Shown here piece by piece: positions 1 through 9,713 of a stretch of DNA of 64,000 nucleotides; within the stretch, counting starts at the first letter, position 1; every line of letters starts with the position of its first letter. Origin of the DNA: Cuniculiplasma sp052315415. GTDB lineage: Archaea > Thermoplasmatota > Thermoplasmata > Thermoplasmatales > Thermoplasmataceae. Position numbers and translations under genes: made by a program. A model generated the notes under the pieces. That model made no database searches and was not told the origin of the DNA. It worked only from the letters and a program-made list of their open reading frames with translations. Location of the stretch: assembly GCA_052315415.1 (NCBI GenBank), contig JBLSDH010000006.1, positions 9,373 to 73,372 on the forward strand. The letters run 5' to 3'.

Positions 1-1200
<1,200 letters not shown>

Positions 1201-1282
1201 GAATACACAATCCATACTATTAAAAAGATCGGCTCACTCATACTGAATGTGTTTTGTTTTAATTGTGTGATTTACTGATATG

Positions 1283-1290
1283 TTTATATC
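1283..1290 (+). promoter_or_regulatory. Probable TATA box for rps6e-aIF2-gamma
   Basis: TTTATATC sits about 40 bases before the rps6e ATG. Transcription would begin near 1310-1313, giving a short leader that still carries the AGGTGA ribosome binding site at 1316-1321. This implies the two translation genes have their own promoter and need not depend on read-through from 23S. Inferred from spacing only. Confidence 0.4.
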
Positions 1291-1325
1291 ATAATATACA
1301 TTACGGACGATATTCAGGTGAATAT

Positions 1326-1721
1326 ATGGCAAAAGGCGTTTCAGTAGCTGTAATTGCAGATAGGAAGACTGGGAAAACTTATAAAAAAGAAGTTAAGCCA
1401 GAAAATATGAAATTGTTAAACAGGTTATCAATAGGAGACGAGATAGATGGTATCTTTTTTGAGATTCCTGGATACAAACTTAAGATCACTGGTGGATCAT
1501 CTGTGGATGGTTTTCCAATGAAAAAAGACCTTCCAATGCAGGGAAAGAAGAGAATCCTTGTAAAATATTCATCAGGGGAAAGGGGAAAAAAAGGTTTGAG
1601 GAAAAGGGTAACATTCAGAGGTAACATTCTTGGTGAAGATATTTCACAGATTAACTGCGTCATAACACAGTATGGTCCAACGCCTCTGGAGGAACCAAAG
1701 GAGTCTGAAGAGCAAAAATGA
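1326..1721 (+). CDS. rps6e: Small ribosomal subunit protein eS6
   Basis: This is a structural protein of the archaeal/eukaryotic small ribosomal subunit. The family signature is clear: GYKLKITGGSSVDGFPM in the centre, followed by the basic GLRKRVTFRGN stretch and an IxQIN motif. The protein has 131 residues from the ATG at 1326, normal for archaea. This start is preferred over an in-frame TTG/ATG further upstream (1263) because AGGTGA at 1316-1321 gives ideal spacing and the N-terminus then starts MAKGVSVAVIAD. The stop overlaps the next start (ATGA), so it is translationally coupled to aIF2-gamma, a pairing common in archaea. The C-terminus is acidic. Confidence 0.95.
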   Translation: MAKGVSVAVIADRKTGKTYKKEVKPENMKLLNRLSIGDEIDGIFFEIPGYKLKITGGSSVDGFPMKKDLPMQGKKRILVKYSSGERGKKGLRKRVTFRGNILGEDISQINCVITQYGPTPLEEPKESEEQK

Positions 1722-2947
1722 GTCAGAAACTACCTCAGCCGGAAGTCAATATTGGAATGGTTGGCCATGTTGATCATGGAAAAAGCACTCTTACAAAGGC
1801 CTTAACTGGCAAAAAGACTGATGTTCATTCTGAGGAAATAAAGAGAGGAATTTCCATAAAACTTGGGTATGCCGATACCCCTATTTACAAATGTTATGAC
1901 AAAAATGGTACAGTAAGGTATACAAACACATTCTCTGATTGCTGTGAACTTAGCAGGGTAATATCAATAGTTGATGCCCCAGGTCATGAAACATTGATGG
2001 CCACAATGCTTTCTGGTTCAGCACTCATGAATGGAGCACTTCTTGTGGTGGCAGCAAATGAGAAATGCCCTCAACCACAGACAATTGAGCATATGACAGC
2101 AATAGAAATCATGGATATAAAGAACATAATCATCATTCAGAATAAGATCGATCTGGTCACAAGGGAAAGGGCAATTGAGAATTACAAGGAGATAAAAAAT
2201 TTTGTTAAGGGAACAATTGCAGAGAATGCACCTGTTATCCCGGTAAGTGCTTATCACAACAGGAACATTGACAAGGTTTTCGAGGCCATTGAGAAATTTA
2301 TACCAAGCAGCAAAAGGGACAAAAATTCAAACACTCTGATGAATATTGCAAGGTCATTTGATGTGAACAAACCGGGGGTAGTTCCGGAAAAGATAAATGG
2401 AGGGGTCATAGGAGGATCACTTGTGAGTGGCAGTCTTGCTGTAGGGGACGAAATAGAAATATCTCCAGGACTGCAATTGACAAAGAACAGTAAAACTGTA
2501 TGGGAGAACGTTGTAACGGAGGTCACATCATTGATGGCAGGCACAAGTTCTTACGATGTGATTTACCCAGGTGGCCTTTCAGCTGTGGGAACAAAACTTG
2601 ATCCTTACCTTACAAAAAACGATTCACTCACGGGGAGGGTTCTTGGAAAAGCTGGTAAAGTATTGCCAACAGTTTTCTCGCTTGTTGTTGAAGCTCATCT
2701 TTTAAAAAGAACAGTTGGTTCACTGGAAAGTAAGAAGGTTGAACCTCTTAAATCAAAGGAAACTCTGATGCTGACAGTTGGGACAGCAAATACAATAGGC
2801 ATGGTCACCAACTCAAGGGATGGTGTTGTTGAATTTCAATTGAAATATCCCGTAGCCGCTTTTGAGGATGAAAGGATTGCAATTGGTAGAAGGATAAATA
2901 ACAGATGGCATCTGATCGGTTATGGAAATATAAAATCATTTCAATAA
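1718..2947 (+). CDS. aif2g: Translation initiation factor aIF2, gamma subunit (GTPase)
   Basis: This is the GTP-binding core of heterotrimeric aIF2, which carries initiator Met-tRNA to the small subunit. GTPase motifs are in order: GHVDHGKST at residues 16-24, DAPGH at 86-90 and NKID near 142. EF-Tu-like domains II and III follow, and 409 residues is the full family length. The family usually carries a paired CxxC zinc knuckle after the first switch region. Here only C59 and the adjacent C75 and C76 remain, so zinc binding is doubtful. The gene overlaps rps6e by four bases upstream and the convergent glycosylase gene by 12 bases downstream. Confidence 0.96.
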   Translation: MSQKLPQPEVNIGMVGHVDHGKSTLTKALTGKKTDVHSEEIKRGISIKLGYADTPIYKCYDKNGTVRYTNTFSDCCELSRVISIVDAPGHETLMATMLSGSALMNGALLVVAANEKCPQPQTIEHMTAIEIMDIKNIIIIQNKIDLVTRERAIENYKEIKNFVKGTIAENAPVIPVSAYHNRNIDKVFEAIEKFIPSSKRDKNSNTLMNIARSFDVNKPGVVPEKINGGVIGGSLVSGSLAVGDEIEISPGLQLTKNSKTVWENVVTEVTSLMAGTSSYDVIYPGGLSAVGTKLDPYLTKNDSLTGRVLGKAGKVLPTVFSLVVEAHLLKRTVGSLESKKVEPLKSKETLMLTVGTANTIGMVTNSRDGVVEFQLKYPVAAFEDERIAIGRRINNRWHLIGYGNIKSFQ

Positions 2948-3601
2948 GTTATTTATTCCGGTTTCACAATCATTTTTAAGAGGGCATCTGTTACAGTCAG
3001 GCTTTGATTTGCATATGTCCTTTCCCAAATAGACTATCATTGCGTGTAAGTTTTTTAACTGTTCAACATTGAATTCCCTCTCTGCACATTCTATAACATG
3101 GTCTGGAAGTTTCTTTCCTTCCGTATTTGTAATTCCTAATCTGGAAAAAATCCTTCTTGTATACTTGTCATCGACAAATGCCTTCCTTTCAAAAACATAG
3201 AGAATTATTGAATCTTCGGTCTCTTTTCCAACCCCCTTTATGGAGGAAAAAAATTTGTGCAGATCATCTGTACTGTAATTTTTAAGAATTTCAATTCCTC
3301 CTTCCCGGACTATGGCATCACTTATATTTTTAAGATATGTGTATTTCTGGTTGTAAAACCCTGCACTTCTGATTGCTTCCTTTACAATATCCTTTTCGGA
3401 AAAAAGAATACCTTTTAGTGAGCAGATACCTTTATTTTTTAAGTTATCAATTGCCTTTTCAACATTTCTCCAGGTTGTATTCTGGGTTAGAATAGCACCT
3501 ATTACCACTTCTTCCTTGGTTTCAGCAGGCCACCATTTAAGATCCCCGTATATATCAAATAACAGTGAGTATAGATCTTCAAGATTCATTTTCTTTTTCA
3601 T
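2936..3601 (-). CDS. HhH-GPD DNA glycosylase of the EndoIII/MagIII type (COG2231-like)
   Basis: This is a base-excision repair glycosylase. The N-terminal WWPAETKEEVVIGAILTQNT segment is typical of the endonuclease III-related group that contains MagIII. The helix-hairpin-helix reads IKGVGKETED and the catalytic aspartate is in FVDDKYTRR. The lysine used by bifunctional EndoIII for beta-lyase chemistry (GVGRKTA) is replaced by Glu, so a monofunctional enzyme is inferred. A four-cysteine iron-sulfur loop closes the protein (CX5CX2CX5C), one residue shorter than the classical first spacing. It has 221 residues, normal for the family. The substrate (3-methyladenine, uracil/thymine mismatch or other) cannot be decided from sequence. 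Confidence 0.85.
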   Translation of the reverse strand: MKKKMNLEDLYSLLFDIYGDLKWWPAETKEEVVIGAILTQNTTWRNVEKAIDNLKNKGICSLKGILFSEKDIVKEAIRSAGFYNQKYTYLKNISDAIVREGGIEILKNYSTDDLHKFFSSIKGVGKETEDSIILYVFERKAFVDDKYTRRIFSRLGITNTEGKKLPDHVIECAEREFNVEQLKNLHAMIVYLGKDICKSKPDCNRCPLKNDCETGINNLLK

Positions 3602-3730
3602 TCTAAAGATATAAAAGTGGTTCGTTTTATAAAATGATTACTATATCTGGTAAACCTGTAAATTAAAGTGGCATCCTATAACAAAATAAAAATATTTTAA
3701 TAGTCGAATATCTATTTCATATTGATAAAC

Positions 3731-4012
3731 ATGGTAGGAATAAGCGATCTTTCGAAAGAGGTTGCCAAAAAGACAGGCCAGACACAGAAGGTAGCCAGGG
3801 AGATAATAAAGGAATTCCTGGATACCGTTGTTGAGCAGGTGGACAAAAAGGAGAAAATAAACCTGGCGGGTTTCGGAATATTTGAGAGGAGAACACAGAA
3901 AGCAAGGATTGCCAGAAACCCAAGCAAAGACAGGAGAGGAGAACAGATTAAGGTTCCTGCAAAGGAAAAATTTGTTTTCAGGCCTTCAAGTAAAATAAAA
4001 TACAAATCCTAA
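3731..4012 (+). CDS. HTa, HU-family histone-like DNA-binding protein
   Basis: This is the HU/IHF-fold chromatin protein that replaces histones in Thermoplasmatales and is one of the best lineage markers in the window. It starts MVGISDLSKEVAKKTGQ and contains the family core INLAGFGIFERR, the Arg-Asn-Pro beta-arm (ARNPSKDRRG) and the ending FVFRPSSKIKYKS, close to the known Thermoplasma HTa sequence. The ATG at 3731 is chosen over the in-frame TTG at 3722 because it gives the conserved MVGIS N-terminus. An AT-rich TATA-like element (AAAATATTTTAA) lies at about 3688-3700. It is monocistronic, convergent with the next gene with one base between the stops. Confidence 0.95.
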   Translation: MVGISDLSKEVAKKTGQTQKVAREIIKEFLDTVVEQVDKKEKINLAGFGIFERRTQKARIARNPSKDRRGEQIKVPAKEKFVFRPSSKIKYKS

Positions 4013-4013
4013 A

Positions 4014-4304
4014 TTAGATTTTAGACAATCTTTTTTTTCGTTCCTTAGAATCAAATCCTGTTGCTTCAAAAAGGAAGTTGTTGTAAATCTTTATTGCATT
4101 TTCTGGATTTTCATAAGTGTTATCTGTTTCTGTTTCGATGTTAAGGGTTTTTTCACCGCATATAACTTTGACCGATTTCAACCCATCCATTGAGAATATT
4201 ATGGTATTCCCATCAATTTTCACATTCTTCCCATATTTTTCCACTATCTCTTTAATCCTATCCGTCTTAGTCGATAACCCTTTTTTTACCGGATATTCTC
4301 TCAT
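4014..4304 (-). CDS. Small conserved hypothetical protein (possibly DUF5611-like)
   Basis: This 96-residue soluble protein begins MREYPVKKGLSTKTDRIKEI and has alternating beta-strand and Lys/Glu-rich segments with one Cys. No catalytic motif is visible. The YPVKKG opening and size resemble a small family found in Thermoplasmata and some methanogens (DUF5611), which I offer only as a guess. It lies 12 bases downstream of the endonuclease IV-like gene on the same strand and may be its operon partner. Confidence 0.6.
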   Translation of the reverse strand: MREYPVKKGLSTKTDRIKEIVEKYGKNVKIDGNTIIFSMDGLKSVKVICGEKTLNIETETDNTYENPENAIKIYNNFLFEATGFDSKERKKRLSKI

Positions 4305-4316
4305 TGAATCATCACC

Positions 4317-5330
4317 TCATTTCTTCTTTCTTTGAACATGCCTGGAATAGTTTCTTGCAAAAATAACCTCCATATACTGTGCATCGTGTTCCAATAATGG
4401 TGAACAGGAAATTATTGTAAAATCTTCTTCCCTACTCATCAACGCTTCGGCCATTGTTTCAAACTTCAGATCCCCATGTTTTATGGCAGTAAGTTTCCTT
4501 TCCCTGGAATCTCCGTATTCAACTCCCGCAAATTCCAGATATACATCACCCTTTGAATACTCACTAAACATGTTAATTATTTCGTTGAACGAACTAACAT
4601 CTATGAGTTTTCCGTTTTCCCTTGAATGATAGTGTGGAAGGTTCAGAATAGGTTCTATCATGTTTATTTTCTTACTCAACGAAAGAACTTCATCTGCCGT
4701 GCCAAAAATTTCAGGCTTTCCTGAGGTCTCTACGCCTATGTAAGGATAGGTTTCATCAATTTTGTTGTTTTTGATGAAATCAGAGTATACATTTTCAGCT
4801 ACCTTCACTGGATTTTTCTTACCTTCTGGATAAAAGCCTGTGTGCGTTATCACTCTCTTTGCACCCATCGCTTTACCTATCTCCATAGTCCATTTCAAAT
4901 GGTTAAGTGATATTTCCCTCATTTCTTCACCATTTAACATATCCATATAGTATGGTGAATGTATTGATAGTTGAATATCCAGTTCCTTGGCCAGCTCAGA
5001 AGCAAATTTAAGTTCCTCATAATTTTTTGCAAGATTCCAAAATATCTCCTGAACCGTGTCATCCTCCTGTATTACCGTGTTAATGCCAACACTTTCATAC
5101 TCACCTTCCTCATTAGGCCTCTGCACATCAACTATTATTGAATTTTCATTTTCCCTGGGCATCATTCCCTCATAGTCTATGCCCGGAGATTCCTGTACAT
5201 TTACCCTTAAAAGCTGAACTTCAAGAGCCCTGAGACCGAGTTTAAAAGAATCTGTTATTGAATCAATTAATGTTCTTCCCTTGCTGGTTAAAGGTATACC
5301 TGCAATGCCATACCTGATCATAATCATCAT
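4317..5330 (-). CDS. Endonuclease IV-like TIM-barrel protein (AP endonuclease family 2)
   Basis: This protein has the xylose-isomerase-like TIM barrel of endonuclease IV. Likely metal ligands sit in order at the strand ends: SIHSPYY, ITHTGFYPEG, GVETSGK and the LPHYHS segment. At 337 residues it is longer than bacterial Nfo (about 280). An extra segment of roughly 60 residues, rich in Glu and Asp, sits after the second strand (between VNVQESPG and NLAKNYEEL), which would be unusual for the classical enzyme. The role is inferred to be abasic-site or related DNA repair, but the barrel also serves sugar isomerases. ATGs at 5330, 5327 and 5321 are all possible starts. Neighbours on the same strand are uncharacterised. 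Confidence 0.7.
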   Translation of the reverse strand: MMIMIRYGIAGIPLTSKGRTLIDSITDSFKLGLRALEVQLLRVNVQESPGIDYEGMMPRENENSIIVDVQRPNEEGEYESVGINTVIQEDDTVQEIFWNLAKNYEELKFASELAKELDIQLSIHSPYYMDMLNGEEMREISLNHLKWTMEIGKAMGAKRVITHTGFYPEGKKNPVKVAENVYSDFIKNNKIDETYPYIGVETSGKPEIFGTADEVLSLSKKINMIEPILNLPHYHSRENGKLIDVSSFNEIINMFSEYSKGDVYLEFAGVEYGDSRERKLTAIKHGDLKFETMAEALMSREEDFTIISCSPLLEHDAQYMEVIFARNYSRHVQRKKK

Positions 5331-5365
5331 GTTATAATAATAAAAGATTTATTAGTTTCCATATA

Positions 5366-5908
5366 TTACTTTACGTCAAGTGACAGATTGAGGCGATAGT
5401 TTGCCCAGTGTGAAAATACCTCATAATCCTCAAGATTGAATTTCTTGACTTCTCTCTTGACTCTATTCACAGCCCTTTTAAAATCTTTAAAAAATTGGTT
5501 TACGTTGAACATTATTCTTTCAGAATCCATAGAAAATGAACATTTCAATCCATAGTCAAGTATACCGTACGGATCATCAGGATTCATCACAATCGATGCT
5601 GGTTTTCTTATAAAATATGAGTGAACAATCCCTCCTCTTATCACTCTGTATACCAGTCTGAAATCAACTTTTTCATAGGGTTTTCCCATATTCTTCAGTA
5701 TTTCCTCAAAATTCCTTGCTGATTGGTTTGGTCCAAATGCTACCTCTTCAAGTTCTCCATGAATTATTCTGCTCACTCCTCCCACTACCTCTGAAAAAGA
5801 AAAAAGGGCAAGAGACGCTGAGATCGGATTATTGGAAGCAATGTTAATGGCAATTTCCCTGTACATCTCTTTTTTAACAGTATGTTCAAGAAAGTGGGAC
5901 AATTTCAT
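5366..5908 (-). CDS. Hypothetical protein, 180 residues
   Basis: I do not recognise this protein. It has no signal peptide or membrane segment. A helical N-terminal half is followed by a FGPNQSARNFEEILK segment and then by VYRVIRGGIVHSYFIRKP. The RxGxxH pattern recalls motifs of uncharacterised helical families, some HEPN-like, but this is a weak resemblance. The C-terminus is basic and helical. It sits 51 bases from its upstream neighbour and 35 bases from the endonuclease IV-like gene on the same strand, so it could be transcribed with either. Confidence 0.65.
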   Translation of the reverse strand: MKLSHFLEHTVKKEMYREIAINIASNNPISASLALFSFSEVVGGVSRIIHGELEEVAFGPNQSARNFEEILKNMGKPYEKVDFRLVYRVIRGGIVHSYFIRKPASIVMNPDDPYGILDYGLKCSFSMDSERIMFNVNQFFKDFKRAVNRVKREVKKFNLEDYEVFSHWANYRLNLSLDVK

Positions 5909-5959
5909 AAATGAAAATGCAAGTATTGAATTTAAGGATTATGAAACAATCCTCTATTT

Positions 5960-6736
5960 TCAGTTAATTCCCATTGATTTCTGCTTATCCAGTAATTCAT
6001 TAACCCTTGAACTTGATTCAGGGAGATAAATACCTATTGAAAAGATTTCCTGGTGATTTAGTATCTCAAGGATTCCATCCCCGCCAAAGGTTTGTTTGTT
6101 TCCACTTTCTGCCCTTATACTCTTCATTTCTCCACTTTCCACAATGATTATAAAATCCATGCTTTTTGACGTTCCTAGTATAACACAATTTTTTATTTTT
6201 GCCGCATAGTCTTTAATTTTAGGAATGGCTTCAAGTCCTGATGAATTGACGATCTCAAGAAGAAACTCCTTTCCCTTCTCCTTAAATGTTATGAGTTCAA
6301 CCATATTCTTGAATGAAATACCAAGATGTTTGTCAACCAGATGCTCAGGATCTAGTGAAAAGTTTCTGCCTCTGAACCTTTCATAAAAATCTATGTTTAT
6401 GGTCATTTTCCAGTCAATCCTAAGTTTAGTATTATTTCTTTCAGGAATGCAGTTGCAGAGAATATCAAAACTTATCTGTCCTGTGGAAGACTTACCCTCG
6501 TACCTTACAGAATTCCCGTCAACCTTAGGGCCATCAAGAATGCCATATTCAATTATATTTTTCCTCGATTGATCAATGTCGGGGCAAAAAACAATGTCCC
6601 ATTGCTGATCAGAGATTTTTTTCAAAACAAAAATATGGCTTGTAAAATTGAAAAAGAACCATGGGTTCTTAACTATTTCCAGGGTTACTGATGGTGATGT
6701 GCTGACGCTTATGGATGAGGTCTGATTAAAGTCCAT
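5960..6736 (-). CDS. Uncharacterised paralogue B of a tandem pair
   Basis: This 258-residue protein is paralogous to the gene just upstream. Shared blocks include KNPWFFFN, the following SHI/SHV strand, a PD-x-x-QS motif, PEH with a following KH, GKEFLLE, IPKIK, LGT/IGTS and FGGD(G/A)ILEI. The first 150 residues (a strand, a helix ending in NPWFFF, then long beta strands) look like a SRPBCC/CoxG-type ligand-binding fold, and the last 80 look like a second alpha/beta domain. Both are inferences from pattern. An AT-rich element (GTATTTATTTT on the minus strand) about 25-30 bases before the ATG suggests its own leaderless promoter. Confidence 0.7.
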   Translation of the reverse strand: MDFNQTSSISVSTSPSVTLEIVKNPWFFFNFTSHIFVLKKISDQQWDIVFCPDIDQSRKNIIEYGILDGPKVDGNSVRYEGKSSTGQISFDILCNCIPERNNTKLRIDWKMTINIDFYERFRGRNFSLDPEHLVDKHLGISFKNMVELITFKEKGKEFLLEIVNSSGLEAIPKIKDYAAKIKNCVILGTSKSMDFIIIVESGEMKSIRAESGNKQTFGGDGILEILNHQEIFSIGIYLPESSSRVNELLDKQKSMGIN

Positions 6737-6786
6737 AAAATAGTATGCAAGGTAAAATAAATACTTTTACCTAAAAAATTTGTAAG

Positions 6787-7554
6787 TTATGATCTCCTCT
6801 GTTTTTCAAGAAGTTCTTCTATCTGATTCTCCGCTTTTATGCTGTATACTGATACAATATACATGCCTGAATAGTTCACAATTTCAAGTATGGCATCTCC
6901 CCCAAAAAACTTTGAATTCTTCTTTTCAGCAACTATTCTATCCAGTTGGGAGTCTTTTGCCACTATATAGAAATCCAGATCGGGGGAGGTTCCTATAACT
7001 ATGCAATTTTTTAGTACATTTGCTCTCTCCTTGATCTTTGGAATAACGACTGTTCCAGTCATCTTATAATTTTCAAGGAGAAACTCCTTTCCTTCTTCTC
7101 TGTAAAAGAAGAATGAAAGAAAATCTTCCATAACCGGTATGAAATGTTTCTTGATCATATGCTCTGGATTAAGAGTGAAATTTTCCCCATTATACCTGTC
7201 GTAGGCATTTGTATTTATGTTTACAGTCCAGTCAATAACAAGTATTGTCGACTGTTTTTCAGGTTTTGGGTGAGCTCCCACTGTCATTCTTATCTGTCTG
7301 TCTGCAGTTTCAAGATCATATCTTATCTCGTGGGACTCACTTTCAAAAGGCCCAGACAGTTTTCCATAATGTAGTGTATTTTTGGATTGCTCTACATCTG
7401 GAACAAATATTACTGAATATTCCTTTACACTCTCCATCCTCAATACAATCACATGGCTCATCATGTTGAAAAAGAACCATGGGTTTTTTACTATATCCCC
7501 GACCACAGGTGGGGGCAATGAAATTGGAATTCGACCTTCATATTTAAAATCCAT
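6787..7554 (-). CDS. Uncharacterised paralogue A of a tandem pair
   Basis: This 255-residue protein is the upstream member of the tandem pair and shares the same motif order as its partner throughout its length, so the duplication covers the full gene. It begins MDFKYEGRIPISLPPP, has NPWFFFNMMSHV near residue 25 and ends in a Glu/Gln/Arg-rich helix. There is no signal peptide. A minus-strand TATA-like element (CTTTATTATATC) lies about 25 bases before the ATG. The function is unknown. The conserved NPEHMIKKH and GGDAILEI segments are the places to look for ligand or metal contacts. Confidence 0.7.
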   Translation of the reverse strand: MDFKYEGRIPISLPPPVVGDIVKNPWFFFNMMSHVIVLRMESVKEYSVIFVPDVEQSKNTLHYGKLSGPFESESHEIRYDLETADRQIRMTVGAHPKPEKQSTILVIDWTVNINTNAYDRYNGENFTLNPEHMIKKHFIPVMEDFLSFFFYREEGKEFLLENYKMTGTVVIPKIKERANVLKNCIVIGTSPDLDFYIVAKDSQLDRIVAEKKNSKFFGGDAILEIVNYSGMYIVSVYSIKAENQIEELLEKQRRS

Positions 7555-7704
7555 AATTTATGATAATACTACGATATAATAAAGTTTCTTAACTTGACAT
7601 TTTATAAATTTTGAATGAGGAAATAATTAAGAAATTATCATAGGATAAATATTGTTTCAACATTTATTTATGCCTTTGCAATAACCAGTTGAAGATGATA
7701 TATC

Positions 7705-8856
7705 ATGGAAAAGTCAGGAAACGATCAGATTGTTTATAAGGGACTTGAAGGTGTAATAGCAGCCGAGACAAAGGTTGGATATGTGGACGGCCAAATAGGC
7801 ATGCTGAATTATCGTGGTTATGATATAAATGAGCTGGTGGAAAAAAGCAATTATGAAGAGGTTTCCTATCTTCTGCTTTACGGTAAATTACCTAATAGAA
7901 AAGAATATGATGATTATGTTAAAAGATTGAAAGAGGCAAGAAGGATTCCAGAAGAGGTAGAGAATTTAATTAGGGAAATAGGAAAAGAAACCCATCCAAT
8001 GGTTACATTAAGAACAGCAGTTTCATATATTGGATCTCTGGACAAAAAGGAGTCTGAAAACACATATGAACACAAGGAAGAGGTTGGGATAAATCTTATA
8101 GGAAACATAAATGCTATGGTTGCAGCTATTCAGAGGATATACGTTGGAAAGGACATTATTAAGGACGATCCCAATCTAAATTTTGCCTCATCTTTCTTCT
8201 ATTCATCCCTGGGAAGAAAACCGGATCCTGTTGAGTCAAAAATACTGGACACAGCACTCATACTTCATGCAGATCACGGTATGAATGCATCAACGTTTTC
8301 ATCCCTTGTTACAATTTCAACAATGGCAGACATGTATTCTGCAATAACTTCTGCAATAAGTACCCTGAAAGGGCCACTTCATGGTGGGGCAAATGAAAAG
8401 GCACTACAGATGCTACAAAGTATTGGCTCACCAGAGAACGCAGAAAAATATTTACAGGGTATGATTGAAAGAAAGGAGAGGGTCATGGGATTTGGACATC
8501 GTGTATACAAGGTGTATGATCCAAGGGCAAAGGTGCTGAAAAAATATGCAGATTTCATAACTCAGAAAAGCAACAGAAATCTCTATGAAACCGCAAACAG
8601 AGTGGAACAGTTGATGATTAGCAAATTTGGAGAGAAGGGTATTTTCCCTAATGTTGATTTCTATTCAGGAATGATTTATAGTTCAATGGGATTTTCAACA
8701 GAGATGTTCACACCAATATTTGCAGTAGCCAGAACTTCTGGTTGGGTTGCCAGATGCTTGGAATATGTAAAGGACAACAAGCTTTTCAGGCCAAAGGCAA
8801 AGTATGTGGGAAACAAGGGACCACTTCCATATATACCCATAAATGAAAGAGAATAA
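7705..8856 (+). CDS. gltA: Citrate synthase
   Basis: This enzyme condenses oxaloacetate and acetyl-CoA to citrate at the entry of the TCA cycle. The three catalytic residues are visible: His226 in GPLHGGANEKAL, His265 in MGFGHRVYKVYDPRA and Asp318 in NVDFYSG. It has 383 residues, typical of archaeal type enzymes, with the SYLLLYGKLP and HADHGMNAS blocks also in place. A TATA-like TTTATTTATG at about 7664-7673 precedes the ATG by about 40 bases. The next gene (nob1) starts four bases after the stop. Closely related 2-methylcitrate synthase activity cannot be excluded. Confidence 0.93.
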   Translation: MEKSGNDQIVYKGLEGVIAAETKVGYVDGQIGMLNYRGYDINELVEKSNYEEVSYLLLYGKLPNRKEYDDYVKRLKEARRIPEEVENLIREIGKETHPMVTLRTAVSYIGSLDKKESENTYEHKEEVGINLIGNINAMVAAIQRIYVGKDIIKDDPNLNFASSFFYSSLGRKPDPVESKILDTALILHADHGMNASTFSSLVTISTMADMYSAITSAISTLKGPLHGGANEKALQMLQSIGSPENAEKYLQGMIERKERVMGFGHRVYKVYDPRAKVLKKYADFITQKSNRNLYETANRVEQLMISKFGEKGIFPNVDFYSGMIYSSMGFSTEMFTPIFAVARTSGWVARCLEYVKDNKLFRPKAKYVGNKGPLPYIPINERE

Positions 8857-8860
8857 AGAC

Positions 8861-9352
8861 ATGGCTGAGAAGGTGTACGTTCCGGACACCAGTGCCATAC
8901 TTGCAGGAAAGATAGACCTTCTCTCCATTAATTGCATAATACCATGGGCAGTAATAGGGGAAATAAGGAAGGGTAAGATGGGAAGGCTAATGAGAAGTAT
9001 TCTTGATTCTGTTACAGTGAGGAGCCCAGATGAAAAGTATGTTGCAATGGTGAAAGAACAGGCAGGAAAAACAGGTGATAAGGTAATCCTGAGCAGACAG
9101 GATATTGAGGTCATTGCCACCGCTATAGAATATAACGGGGAGGTGATAACCGACGACTATGCAATACAGAATGTGTGCCTGTATATGGGTGTTCCTTTTT
9201 CAAAATGCAACCTTTCAGGAATAAACTCCGGAATTATCTGGGAGTATGTTTGTTGTGGATGTGGAAGGAAAACTGGGGAAAATGAGAAGATATGTGATGT
9301 GTGTGGTCACAGAATAAGCAGAAAACCTTCGCATACATTCAATCAAAGGTGA
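8861..9352 (+). CDS. nob1: rRNA maturation endonuclease Nob1 (PIN domain plus zinc ribbon)
   Basis: Nob1 cuts the 3' end of pre-16S rRNA. An N-terminal PIN domain starts with VPDTSAIL (catalytic Asp) and ends with the ITDDYAIQN acidic pair. A short zinc ribbon follows, with CxxC motifs at YVCCGCGRK and ICDVCGHR. It has 163 residues from the ATG at 8861, which gives the usual MAEKVYVPDTS start. An in-frame ATG at 8843 would overlap citrate synthase by 14 bases and adds six non-conserved residues. The gene is likely co-transcribed with citrate synthase. Confidence 0.9.
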   Translation: MAEKVYVPDTSAILAGKIDLLSINCIIPWAVIGEIRKGKMGRLMRSILDSVTVRSPDEKYVAMVKEQAGKTGDKVILSRQDIEVIATAIEYNGEVITDDYAIQNVCLYMGVPFSKCNLSGINSGIIWEYVCCGCGRKTGENEKICDVCGHRISRKPSHTFNQR

Positions 9353-9356
9353 GGTC

Positions 9357-9713
9357 TTAAAGGAGGGAATAATCTCCTGTTATACTATCAATAATGTCCT
9401 CTGGTCCAGGGCCTATTCCAATACATGTTGCAGTTCCTGACTCAACCTGGGTTTTTCCTGCATCAATGACCACATGTGTGTGAAGACCAAGCTCCTCTGC
9501 CCGTGCTTTTATTTTGTATATTTCAGACTCATCATTTAATTTTATAACAATTTTCTTTTGACCTGATTCATCCCATTTTTTGTATACTTTTTTCTCATGT
9601 TTTAGTGACCACACGGCACAGGAAACTGCCGCATGTGATGCCTGTGCAGCAATCTTTCCCTTTCCCATATCCAGATCCTTTCTCATACCTATGATCATCT
9701 TGTATTCTACCAT
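9357..9713 (-). CDS. pth2: Peptidyl-tRNA hydrolase, Pth2 type
   Basis: This enzyme releases tRNA from prematurely dropped peptidyl-tRNA and is the archaeal/eukaryotic form, unrelated to bacterial Pth. The signature GKIAAQASHAAV and the late DAGKTQVESGTATCIGIGP block are intact. It has 118 residues, full length. The start overlaps the end of the CDP-archaeol synthase gene by seven bases, indicating a carS-pth2 operon on the minus strand that is read after the CBS regulator. Confidence 0.94.
   Translation of the reverse strand: MVEYKMIIGMRKDLDMGKGKIAAQASHAAVSCAVWSLKHEKKVYKKWDESGQKKIVIKLNDESEIYKIKARAEELGLHTHVVIDAGKTQVESGTATCIGIGPGPEDIIDSITGDYSLL

Noticed and set aside
8695..9120. Minus-strand frame of 141 codons
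   Set aside because: It is antisense to the well-supported citrate synthase and Nob1 genes.
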